Assembly (NCBI GenBank): GCA_004552965.1 | Contig: SFMU01000027.1 | Coordinates: 1-42,017 of the forward strand | DNA length: 42,017 nucleotides | Reading direction: 5' to 3' | From: Bacteroidales bacterium | GTDB taxonomy: Bacteria; Bacteroidota; Bacteroidia; Bacteroidales; UBA932 | Shown here: piece after piece, positions 32,870 through 40,421 of the stretch | How positions within the stretch are numbered: the first letter of the stretch is position 1 | Layout: the number at the start of each line of letters is the position of its first letter | The notes under the pieces: model-generated | What the model saw: only the letters and a program-made list of their open reading frames with translations | Told to the model about the DNA's origin: nothing | Databases searched by the model: none | Program-made: the position numbers and the translations under genes

Positions 32870-33655
32870 TCAGCTGTTGTAGGTGTGGGCGCTTCGCCCC
32901 TTGGCTGACGGCAGATAGTTTACACCCCACCAGCACATCTGCAGGCAGATGAAAGACAGGATGAGCACCCAGAGGGCAGCCTTGCTGTCTTTGGCTGCGG
33001 TGTGTCTCAAGTGAATGTAGCAGAGATACCCCATCCAGGTCACAGCAGCCCATGTCTCCTTCGGATCCCAGGTCCAGCAGTCGCCCCAGGCCTCATTTGC
33101 CCAGACCGCCCCGATCAGCATCCCAAAGGTCATGAAGCACAGTCCGACCCCGACCAGATTGTCCAGGATCGAATATTCCTCCGCGCCCGGCCCACCTTTT
33201 TTCAGCAGCATCCACACCGCAAGGAGCGTGGCCGCCCCGAGCAGGGCATAGGCAAACATGTAGACAATCACATGAGGCGCGAACCATGGGCTCTGGAGAG
33301 CCGGCATCAGAGTCTGGCTGTGGATCTCGGGCCTGAAGAGATTGATCATTGTGAACACCGTCGACATCAGAGTCGAGAACGAAAGAATCCACTTGTATTT
33401 CCATCTTGAATATACCAGGATTCCGACCACGGGCATGAAGAAGGCATACCAGAGACGGGTCTCGCCCATCGTCCTCAGCGGCGGTCTGTCCAGCGAAGCC
33501 CACAATCCGAGTACGAAGGCGAAGTACAGGCATATTCCCGCAAGCGTCATTCCCGAGGCCGGCATCCTCCTTTCTTTCCATGCGAAGGCGGCCCCGGCAG
33601 CCTCGAAGACCAGGGCTGGGATTGCGAACCAGACGAAACAGTCCCAAGTGATCAT
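32870..33655 (-). CDS. ccsA: System II cytochrome c assembly protein CcsA
   Basis: This 261-residue integral membrane protein handles heme for attachment to apocytochrome c. Its tryptophan-rich WWD segment, WGDCWTWDPKETWAAVTW, near residues 205-222 is the heme-binding hallmark. Conserved histidines flank it (HVIVYMFAYALLG and YIHLRH). About seven or eight membrane helices are visible. The gene overlaps the upstream ResB gene by four bases (33652-33655), so the two are translationally coupled and probably form one complex. No c-type cytochrome gene is adjacent; an NrfA-type nitrite reductase is a common client in Bacteroidales but is not in the window. Confidence 0.9.
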   Translation of the reverse strand: MITWDCFVWFAIPALVFEAAGAAFAWKERRMPASGMTLAGICLYFAFVLGLWASLDRPPLRTMGETRLWYAFFMPVVGILVYSRWKYKWILSFSTLMSTVFTMINLFRPEIHSQTLMPALQSPWFAPHVIVYMFAYALLGAATLLAVWMLLKKGGPGAEEYSILDNLVGVGLCFMTFGMLIGAVWANEAWGDCWTWDPKETWAAVTWMGYLCYIHLRHTAAKDSKAALWVLILSFICLQMCWWGVNYLPSAKGRSAHTYNS

Positions 33656-34782
33656 TCCTTACCCTCCTTTCTTTTTCCGGAAACCTTCAGCAAACCTGCG
33701 ATGGCACCGCCCATCATCATGAATATGCCGGCAAGCACCACGGGCAGCCACGGGTTGCGCACCGCCCTGAGAATGCTTATGCCGCTCCACTCTCCCATGC
33801 TCACGTCGTAGCCCTGCTGATAGATTGTCCAGCCGTCCAGCCGCATCGGCTTGTTGACCTCGATGATTCCATCCGCCCTCTTTCCGCCGGAAGTCACCGT
33901 CACCTCCGAGGTATATTCTTTCGCCTCGCGCGGAGCCATCACGAGACTTTCCCCTCCGCCAAGGTCCAATGTGGCCGGCGGAAACAGGAAACTCCCGCAG
34001 CAGACCCAGCCGCTGTGGCTTTCGGTCCCCCTCGAAGCCTTCACTTCCATCGCGCAGCAGGCCCCTGGATGCAGCCAGGCCCTGTAGCCCGTGGAATCAT
34101 CTTCCGCAATCCCGGCATAAGGAATATTCCGGAGCACCTCGATGTCCCACTCCCCGAGCCTGCCGCCAAGCATCCCGTTGTCTATCCGGAGCCTTTCCGA
34201 AGGGTCGTTTCCCAGCGTGAGCTCCGGAGGGTACTGCTCCATCCTGAAGGCATGCAGGGTGACCGTAATCCCGTTGCCGGCGCTGCCGCCTTCGCTCACC
34301 GTGATCTCCTCCCGGCGGATGTCAGGGCTGCCCAAAGTGCCCGCAACAAGGGCTATGAAGAGTCCCAGATGGTTGAGGATGAACGGGATGTCCTTCTTCC
34401 TGAAATGCGAGATGCGGTTGATGGAGGCGAGACCGACGATCGAAGTCATCCACAGGTAGGAGAGGATGAAAGGCCAGGATTCCAGCAAGTCGATTCCGGT
34501 GAGCCCCATGATGAAAGTGAGGGCGGCGCAACAGGCGATAGACGCAGTGGCGGCCCCTCCTCCGTGCATCATCCACTCGACAGGGTAGACTCTCTTCCTG
34601 AGAAGAAAAAGGATCGTCAGGATGCAGAGATAGGCGACGAGCACGACAAGGTTGACCGGAAAGCGCAGGGCCTCCCAGTGCACCGGTCCGGCGAACAGCT
34701 CGATCACCCCTCCCAGGACAAGGATGCCTGCTCCTGCGGCGAAGCCTTCTTTGATTTTCCAAGGTCTTTTCCACATATTCAT
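33652..34782 (-). CDS. resB: System II cytochrome c assembly protein ResB (CcsB)
   Basis: This 376-residue membrane protein partners CcsA in System II heme delivery. It has about four membrane segments in the N-terminal 170 residues, a periplasmic domain, and a last helix near the C-terminus (NPWLPVVLAGIFMMMGGAIAG). The family segment VNKPMRLDGWTIYQQGYDVS lies before that helix. I chose the ATG at 34782 (MNMWKRPWKIKEG); a second ATG at 34776 is equally possible. The frame can be pushed two codons further to a TTG at 34788, which is less likely. The start lies inside GAATATG. A promoter is not obvious on the minus strand. Confidence 0.85.
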   Translation of the reverse strand: MNMWKRPWKIKEGFAAGAGILVLGGVIELFAGPVHWEALRFPVNLVVLVAYLCILTILFLLRKRVYPVEWMMHGGGAATASIACCAALTFIMGLTGIDLLESWPFILSYLWMTSIVGLASINRISHFRKKDIPFILNHLGLFIALVAGTLGSPDIRREEITVSEGGSAGNGITVTLHAFRMEQYPPELTLGNDPSERLRIDNGMLGGRLGEWDIEVLRNIPYAGIAEDDSTGYRAWLHPGACCAMEVKASRGTESHSGWVCCGSFLFPPATLDLGGGESLVMAPREAKEYTSEVTVTSGGKRADGIIEVNKPMRLDGWTIYQQGYDVSMGEWSGISILRAVRNPWLPVVLAGIFMMMGGAIAGLLKVSGKRKEGKE

Positions 34783-34816
34783 GAACAAAGATAACCAAAT
34801 TGCCCTGTATTTTGAT

Positions 34817-34824
34817 TATATTTG
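34817..34824 (+). promoter_or_regulatory. Candidate -7 box of the peptide-nuclease operon
   Basis: TATATTTG at 34817-34824 matches the -7 consensus in an AT-rich spacer. A TTG at 34800-34802 is 14 bases upstream, closer than preferred. It predicts a leader of about 90 bases before the 41-residue peptide gene. Confidence 0.55.
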
Positions 34825-34918
34825 TACGTTTTGTACTAATTAATCCTCAAACAGTAACCTGCATCATCTTATTCGGATCCGACGCAAGTAAATTAAAAAA
34901 ATAAGATCACGACATATT

Positions 34919-35044
34919 ATGGCCGAATCAGCGAAAAAGGAATATACCGTTCCGGAAATGGAGGCGGAACAACTTGAAACTGAAGAATTTGTCCTTCAGA
35001 ACAGCATCGAAGGCGTGCCTGAGGATGATCCGTTTGTCTATTGA
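34919..35044 (+). CDS. Acidic 41-residue peptide upstream of nuclease lipoprotein
   Basis: This short gene runs from ATG 34919 to TGA 35042-35044. The product begins MAESAKKEYTVPEMEAEQLE, continues TEEFVLQNSIEGVPEDDP and ends Phe-Val-Tyr. It has no signal peptide and no cysteine, and is very acidic in its second half. The Tyr-x-x-Pro-x-Met-Glu core recalls short Bacteroidales peptides of unknown function that share a Lys-x-Tyr-x-x-Pro start; this is from memory, not a search. It lies 12 bases before the fimbrillin-nuclease lipoprotein and is almost certainly co-transcribed and coupled. A leader-peptide, chaperone or immunity-like role are all possible and none is shown. Confidence 0.7.
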   Translation: MAESAKKEYTVPEMEAEQLETEEFVLQNSIEGVPEDDPFVY

Positions 35045-35056
35045 TTGCAGCAAGGT

Positions 35057-37573
35057 ATGAAAAAGATCACTTTTCTTCTGCTTGCCGCACTCGCAAGCTT
35101 CGTGTCATGCAAGGAGCAGCCATCCATGCATAAGGAATATGTCGAAGTCACCGTCAATGCGGATGCTTCCGCATCCCGGACACGCGCCGTCCTGACGGAC
35201 AAGACAGAGTCCGGATATCCCGTATTCTGGACCCTCGGCACACAGGTCGGCTTCTATGCCGGTTCCAAGGAGGCAGTCTGGGCCAGACCTTCCACCCCGG
35301 GCGCAACCACCACTTTTTCGGTCAGCCTTCCGGATGTCTCCGAAGGCAGGCTTGTCGCCCTCTCGCCGAAGAGCGCTGACGGGGTTTCAGGCGGCTTTTC
35401 AGCATATTCAGTCTCCTCCTCATCTGTCGTGAGCTGTGTGATTCCGGGAGCTCAGACTCCGACCTCCGCTTCCTGCGACGAGTCCGCACTGCTGCTCGCT
35501 GCGGGCATGGACATTCCCCAGGGCGGGATTCCGTCCTCTGTCGACATGCATTTCGCTCCCGTGAATGCTTTCGGAAAGCTGGTACTTTCCAATCTGCCGG
35601 CGACGGACATCAAGACCGTGACTCTCGATTTCCCGACAGCCGTGGCGGGAACGGGCATGGAGTATTCCGTTGACGAAGGTACCCTTTCCGGAGCCTCGGT
35701 AAAGACTCTGACTCTCATCGCCGATGACCTCACTCCCGATGACGCCGGCAGTTTCACTGTCTGGTTCAGCTGTGCCCCGGCATCCATGAGTTCGGGGAAT
35801 TTCACAGTAGGAGTCGAGGACGGAAACGGACGGAAATATTCGAAAACCATCGCGCTGTCTGCCTCCAGGGCGCTGGAACTCAATGCCGGGCACGTCCGCC
35901 CTGTCCTGGTCGACATGGAGGGCACTGCCGTACAGACCGTGGAAAAGGTCATTCTATGGGAGGAAACCTGGACCGGAGGCGCCACTTCCGCTGCGCCTTC
36001 ATCCTACGGTTTCACAGGCACGACTGTCTATGGTGGCGGGAAGGTGACATATTCACAGTCTACCACTGACACGAAACTTTACAACGAGACTCTGGCAGGC
36101 GGAACCGCCCCCGAGCTGCTTCTGAAGAAGAACTACGGGACCTGGACCATCTCAGGCATCCCGACTGCTGGCGCCACCTCGATGACCCTTACCCTCAAGG
36201 CAAACAATACTAATTACACCGTCTCTTCCACCACTTCCGGAATCACGGTGGAAAAAGGTGGCTCCAACACCTGGACAATCTCCAATCCTTCAGCCCTGAC
36301 TGTTTTCACCCTTGTGTTCAAGAACACCACCACCGGTACCAATGTCCGTCTTGACGACATCCTGCTCGTCGGGAAGATCGTCTCCGGCGGTGGAACACCT
36401 GTGACTTCCGTCACTGCCGAGGACGCCACCGGAGTGACTTCGAGCACGGCCGTCCTGAATGCTTCATTCGCGAATGCAACCGCCGTTCCTGACTATGCCG
36501 GCTTCTACTGGGGCACATCGGCGGACGACCTTGACGGCGACCAGATCTACAACAGCACCCTCCTCGCAGCCACCGGCGGCACCTTCTCCGCTACCCTTGA
36601 GAACCTCACGGAGGGCGTGACCTATTACTACAAGGCCTACATCAAGGTCCTCGAGGGATCTGAATATGTCGAATATGTCAGTCCGGAGGTCAAGTCCTTC
36701 AGGACAGCTTCCTCTCTGGACACGCCTTCAGGCGACCAGTACGGCTGGTTCGAACTGCCTCAGATGGAATACACCGTCAGCGGAAGCTACAAGATCAGCA
36801 AGGCCGATCCGAACAACTACTTCGCCTATCACATGTGCGCCGGTGGGGAAAAGGGTCCTCAGGGCAAGACTGCCAGGAACTACACCGTCTGCTTCAGCGG
36901 GACCCATCACTGTCCGCTCTGGGTCGCCGCCCCGAGACACAAGATGTATGTCGGTTCTTCCGGCAGGAATGACTCCTACACCAGGGACGGTTCCGTTCCT
37001 TCCGGGATCCAGTACAGTTCCAAGTCGACCGGAGGTGGCTGCAACAAGGGCCACATGCTCGGATCTGCGGAGAGGACCAGTTCGGCAGCCACCAACAGGC
37101 AGGTGTTCTACTACACCAACATCGCCCCTCAGCTTTCATCCGGATTCAACACCGGAGGCGGTGGATGGAACCTCCTTGAGGACTGGGTCGACACCAAGGT
37201 CTGCGCAGACACCCTCTACGAGGTGGTCGGCTGCTATTTCGACAAGTTCACCGACGCCTACGGCTACACGGTCTCTCCGAAGACTATCAGTTTCGGAGGC
37301 CGCTCCGATGTCTCGATGCCGACAATGTTCTACTATATCCTTCTGCGCACCAAGAAGGGCAACACCGGCAAGGCTCTCAGGGATTGTACTGCCGACGAGA
37401 TGATGTGCGCGGCCTTCGTCAGGGCTCACACCAATTCCCTCAAGGGCCAGAAACCGTCCAGAACGGAGATGATGAGCGTCTCCGACCTGGAGAAACTGAC
37501 CGGTTTCACCTATTTCGTCAATGTTCCGAATGCTCCGAAGACAGTCCTGAATCCATCGGACTGGGGCTTGTAG
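35057..37573 (+). CDS. Multidomain lipoprotein: fimbrillin-like N-terminus, Fn3-like domain, DNA/RNA non-specific endonuclease
   Basis: This is an 838-residue lipoprotein. The signal MKKITFLLLAALASFVSC ends in a lipobox (Cys18). Residues about 25-300 resemble the fimbrillin/Mfa-like fold (VTVNADASASRTRAVLTDK and a later AFGKLVLSNLPATDIKTVTL). A beta-rich region of about 300-450 follows, then a fibronectin III-like domain at about 455-555 ending in YKAYIKV and SFRTAS. The C-terminus (about 570-838) is a NUC1-type beta-beta-alpha metal nuclease: NKGH at 663-666 replaces the usual DRGH but keeps the catalytic His666, and TNIAPQ at 687-692 gives the metal-binding Asn688. It should sit on the cell surface or in the periplasm and cut DNA or RNA. 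The start is ATG 35057; an in-frame TTG at 35045 is not favoured. Confidence 0.85.
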   Translation: MKKITFLLLAALASFVSCKEQPSMHKEYVEVTVNADASASRTRAVLTDKTESGYPVFWTLGTQVGFYAGSKEAVWARPSTPGATTTFSVSLPDVSEGRLVALSPKSADGVSGGFSAYSVSSSSVVSCVIPGAQTPTSASCDESALLLAAGMDIPQGGIPSSVDMHFAPVNAFGKLVLSNLPATDIKTVTLDFPTAVAGTGMEYSVDEGTLSGASVKTLTLIADDLTPDDAGSFTVWFSCAPASMSSGNFTVGVEDGNGRKYSKTIALSASRALELNAGHVRPVLVDMEGTAVQTVEKVILWEETWTGGATSAAPSSYGFTGTTVYGGGKVTYSQSTTDTKLYNETLAGGTAPELLLKKNYGTWTISGIPTAGATSMTLTLKANNTNYTVSSTTSGITVEKGGSNTWTISNPSALTVFTLVFKNTTTGTNVRLDDILLVGKIVSGGGTPVTSVTAEDATGVTSSTAVLNASFANATAVPDYAGFYWGTSADDLDGDQIYNSTLLAATGGTFSATLENLTEGVTYYYKAYIKVLEGSEYVEYVSPEVKSFRTASSLDTPSGDQYGWFELPQMEYTVSGSYKISKADPNNYFAYHMCAGGEKGPQGKTARNYTVCFSGTHHCPLWVAAPRHKMYVGSSGRNDSYTRDGSVPSGIQYSSKSTGGGCNKGHMLGSAERTSSAATNRQVFYYTNIAPQLSSGFNTGGGGWNLLEDWVDTKVCADTLYEVVGCYFDKFTDAYGYTVSPKTISFGGRSDVSMPTMFYYILLRTKKGNTGKALRDCTADEMMCAAFVRAHTNSLKGQKPSRTEMMSVSDLEKLTGFTYFVNVPNAPKTVLNPSDWGL

Positions 37574-37622
37574 CCTTGTCGGGAACCGATGCTGCACAAC
37601 TGGATATTCAATTATGTCAGGT

Positions 37623-38990
37623 ATGAAAAAATACTTCTTCTTTGCGGTTCTTCCGCTACTTTGCCTTGCATCCTGCAAGAGCCAGAAATCTGTCAGCGCT
37701 TCCGTTCCTGCCCGGGTGGAAGACGGAATCATCGTCCTTGAAACACCTGCAAGGGAGCCGGGACAGGAATCTGCCCTCGGCATGGCCTGCGACCCGATCG
37801 ACACTGTCCGTGTGGGTTTTGTCGGGATCGGCGGAAGAGGCACTGCGGCTGTCCAGAGATTCACCTTTCTGGACAATGTGAAAGTCGTTGCCCTCTGTGA
37901 TCTGGATTCTTCCAGAGTGGACATCTGCAATTCCATCCTGACCTCGGCCGGTCTTCCGGCGGCTCAGGGTTTCGTCGGGGAAGAAGCCTACAGGCAGCTT
38001 TGCGAGATGGAGGATCTGGACCTTGTCTACATCGCGACCGACTGGCTGGACCATGTGCCAGTGGCTGTCTACGCGATGAACCACGGCAAGCATGCCGCCA
38101 TCGAAGTCCCGGGAGCGATGAGCATCGACGAGTGCTGGCAGATCGTCAACACCAGCGAGAAGACCCGCCGCCACTGCATGATGCTCGAGAACTGCTGCTA
38201 CGATTTCTTCGAGATGGCAGCCCTGAACATGGCGCAGCAGGGACTTTTCGGAGAGGTCTACCACGTCGAGGGCGCTTATATTCATTATCTTGCAGAAGAC
38301 TGGGGCTTCAGCGAAACCTGGAGGATCGACTACAACATGACCCATCGCGGGGACAATTACCCGACGCACGGCCTCGGACCGATCGCCCAGGTCCTGGATA
38401 TTCACAGGGGTGACAAGTTCGACTATCTTGTTGCGATGGACACTCCTTCCTACAACGGTAAGAAGGCGGCGAAGCGCTACCGTGACTCTGAAGAATGCCT
38501 CGACGGCGACCACACCATCAGCCTCATCCGTACCGGCAAGGGCAAGCTGGTCGAGGTCCAGCACAATGTCTATGCTCCCCGTCCTTACACCAGGATGTAC
38601 CAGCTGACAGGAACGGAAGGCTTTGCCAACAAGTATCCTTCCGCCGGCATCGCCGTCAAGTCCATCAACGGCCACGACTATGTGCCACAGCCGGTCATGG
38701 ATTCGCTGCTGAATGCCTACAAGTTCGATTTCGTCAAGGAAATAGAGGAAAAGGCCAAGACTGTCGGCGGCCACGGCGGAATGGACTTCATCATGGACTA
38801 CAGACTGATCTACTGCCTGCACAACGGACTTCCGCTTGACCAGGATGTCTATGACGCGGCAGAATGGAGCGCCGTCCAGGAACTCAGCCGGATTTCCCTT
38901 GAGAATGGCTCGATGCCGGTCAGGTTCCCTGATTTCACCCGTGGAGACTGGAATGTCGTGGATGGTTTCCACTTTGCTTTCAAACAGTGA
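37623..38990 (+). CDS. GH109-type NAD-dependent alpha-N-acetylgalactosaminidase-like lipoprotein
   Basis: This 455-residue enzyme of the Gfo/Idh/MocA fold belongs by motif to glycoside hydrolase family 109. That family uses a tightly bound NAD and an oxidation-elimination cycle to remove terminal alpha-GalNAc, including blood-group A sugars. The signal MKKYFFFAVLPLLCLASC ends in a lipobox. The Rossmann motif is VGFVGIGGRG. Family segments follow: EVPGAMSIDECWQIV, MMLENCCYDFFE with the conserved Tyr, YPTHGLGP with His249, and GMDFIMDYRL. It may be counted from ATG 37614, three codons earlier, but MKKY at 37623 gives a cleaner signal. It follows the nuclease lipoprotein by 49 bases and may be in its operon. 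Activity on A antigen is inferred from the family. Confidence 0.88.
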   Translation: MKKYFFFAVLPLLCLASCKSQKSVSASVPARVEDGIIVLETPAREPGQESALGMACDPIDTVRVGFVGIGGRGTAAVQRFTFLDNVKVVALCDLDSSRVDICNSILTSAGLPAAQGFVGEEAYRQLCEMEDLDLVYIATDWLDHVPVAVYAMNHGKHAAIEVPGAMSIDECWQIVNTSEKTRRHCMMLENCCYDFFEMAALNMAQQGLFGEVYHVEGAYIHYLAEDWGFSETWRIDYNMTHRGDNYPTHGLGPIAQVLDIHRGDKFDYLVAMDTPSYNGKKAAKRYRDSEECLDGDHTISLIRTGKGKLVEVQHNVYAPRPYTRMYQLTGTEGFANKYPSAGIAVKSINGHDYVPQPVMDSLLNAYKFDFVKEIEEKAKTVGGHGGMDFIMDYRLIYCLHNGLPLDQDVYDAAEWSAVQELSRISLENGSMPVRFPDFTRGDWNVVDGFHFAFKQ

Positions 38991-38995
38991 TTTCC

Positions 38996-39026
38996 TTGTC
39001 CCCTGCATCAAATTTTGTTATCTTTG
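38996..39026 (+). promoter_or_regulatory. ackA promoter (TTG, 20 bases, TATCTTTG)
   Basis: TTG at 38996-38998 is followed after 20 bases by TATCTTTG at 39019-39026. It predicts a leader of about 27 bases before the ATG at 39060 and rules out the in-frame start at 39015. Confidence 0.75.
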
Positions 39027-39059
39027 CACCCGTTTTTTCCGACAGAATATTACCCGAAT

Positions 39060-40313
39060 ATGAAAATACTAGTAATCAATTGCGGAAGTTCCTCGATCAA
39101 GTATCAGTTGCTTGATATGCGCAGCGAGAGCGATTACAGCCTTCTCGCCAAAGGAAACCTTGAAAAGATATCCCTTCCTGACAGCAAGATCACCCACAAG
39201 CCTGTAGGAAAGGAGCCGATGGTCAAAGTCTCTCCGGTCGCCGATCACACAGAGGGAATGAAGGTGGTTCTCGCCGCCCTGACCGATCCGGTCAGCGGTG
39301 TGATTTCCAGCTTCGAGGAGATCGATGCTGTGGGTCACCGCATCGTCCAGGGAGCTGACTTCTTCAGCGGTCCGGCTCTCATCGATGAGGATGTGATGGA
39401 GAAGATCACCATCTGCTGCGACTATGCCCCACTTCACAATCCTGCCCACATCCTCGGAATCCGTGCGATGCAGGAAGTCCTTCCTCAGGTGCCTCAGGTC
39501 GCAGTTTTCGACACCGCATTCCACCAGACCATGGCTCCGGAAGTGTACATGTACGCCCTTCCTTACGAGTACTACGAGAAGTATCGCGTACGCCGTTACG
39601 GCGCTCACGGAACTTCCCACAAGTACGTCAGCCAGAGGGCAATCCGGTTTGCCGGCCTGGATCCTGAGAACAGCAGGATCATCACCTGCCACATCGGCAA
39701 CGGAAGTTCCGTCACCGCTGTCCGCAACGGCAAGTGCTTCGACACCTCGATGGGCTTCACCCCTCTTGAGGGCATGATCATGGGAACCCGCTGCGGCAAC
39801 ATCGATGCCAGCCTCGTCCCATACCTGATGAAGAAGGAGAATCTCACACCGGATGAGGCCACCGCGATGATGAACAAGAAGTCCGGTTTCCTCGGCCTTT
39901 CGGGCAAGACTTCGGACATGCGTGACGTTCTCGGCTTCGCCGCTGAAGGCGATTCCCGCAGCCAGCTCGTTGTCGACAAGCTCATCCTCGACATCACCAA
40001 ACTCATCGGCCAGTACATCGCCGAGATGGGTGGAGTCGACCTCATCGTCTTCACTGCCGGTATCGCAGAGAACAACCCTTGGCTCCCTGTCAACATCTGC
40101 TCTCACTTCGGCTACATGGGTCTCAAGATGGCCTGGGAGATGGAGAACAAGAGCGGTGTGGATTTCTACAAGGAGTGCCAGGCTTCCGTCAAGGCGCATG
40201 CAGTGAGCGACGAGGCCTACATCTCCGCTCCTGATTCCGCCATCAAGGTCGCGATGATTCCTACCAACGAGGAGCTCATGATTGCCATCGACACCATGAA
40301 CCTCACGAAGTAG
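39060..40313 (+). CDS. ackA: Acetate kinase
   Basis: This 417-residue enzyme makes ATP from acetyl phosphate while forming acetate, the main energy-yielding end step in fermenting Bacteroidales. Motifs are complete: NCGSSSIKYQLL at the N-terminus, HRIVQG, GAHGTSHKYVS with the phosphate-binding His, CHIGNGSSV, TSMGFTPLEGMIMGTRCGNID and FTAGIAENN. The ATG at 39060 gives the normal N-terminus and sits in GAATATG. A phosphotransacetylase gene, often adjacent, is not seen next to it. It has its own promoter and a terminator, so it is probably monocistronic. Confidence 0.98.
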   Translation: MKILVINCGSSSIKYQLLDMRSESDYSLLAKGNLEKISLPDSKITHKPVGKEPMVKVSPVADHTEGMKVVLAALTDPVSGVISSFEEIDAVGHRIVQGADFFSGPALIDEDVMEKITICCDYAPLHNPAHILGIRAMQEVLPQVPQVAVFDTAFHQTMAPEVYMYALPYEYYEKYRVRRYGAHGTSHKYVSQRAIRFAGLDPENSRIITCHIGNGSSVTAVRNGKCFDTSMGFTPLEGMIMGTRCGNIDASLVPYLMKKENLTPDEATAMMNKKSGFLGLSGKTSDMRDVLGFAAEGDSRSQLVVDKLILDITKLIGQYIAEMGGVDLIVFTAGIAENNPWLPVNICSHFGYMGLKMAWEMENKSGVDFYKECQASVKAHAVSDEAYISAPDSAIKVAMIPTNEELMIAIDTMNLTK

Positions 40314-40344
40314 ACTTGAATATTCAGATTTCCTGAATAAGGGA

Positions 40345-40386
40345 GAAGGTGACTGACATGCTCTGTCCAGTCACCTTCTTCTCTTT
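40345..40386 (+). terminator. Intrinsic terminator after ackA
   Basis: GAAGGTGACTG at 40345-40355 and CAGTCACCTTC at 40368-40378 form a perfect 11-base stem with a 12-base loop, followed by TTCTCTTTTA. It lies between ackA and a convergent gene and probably ends ackA transcription. Confidence 0.8.
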
Positions 40387-40421
40387 TATTATGCTTTCCC
40401 GGTTGCGTCCCTTCGCCTCCG

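Noticed and set aside
37656..39011. 451-codon minus-strand frame opposite the GH109 gene
   Set aside because: Antisense shadow with no recognisable motif; the plus-strand frame matches a family along its whole length.
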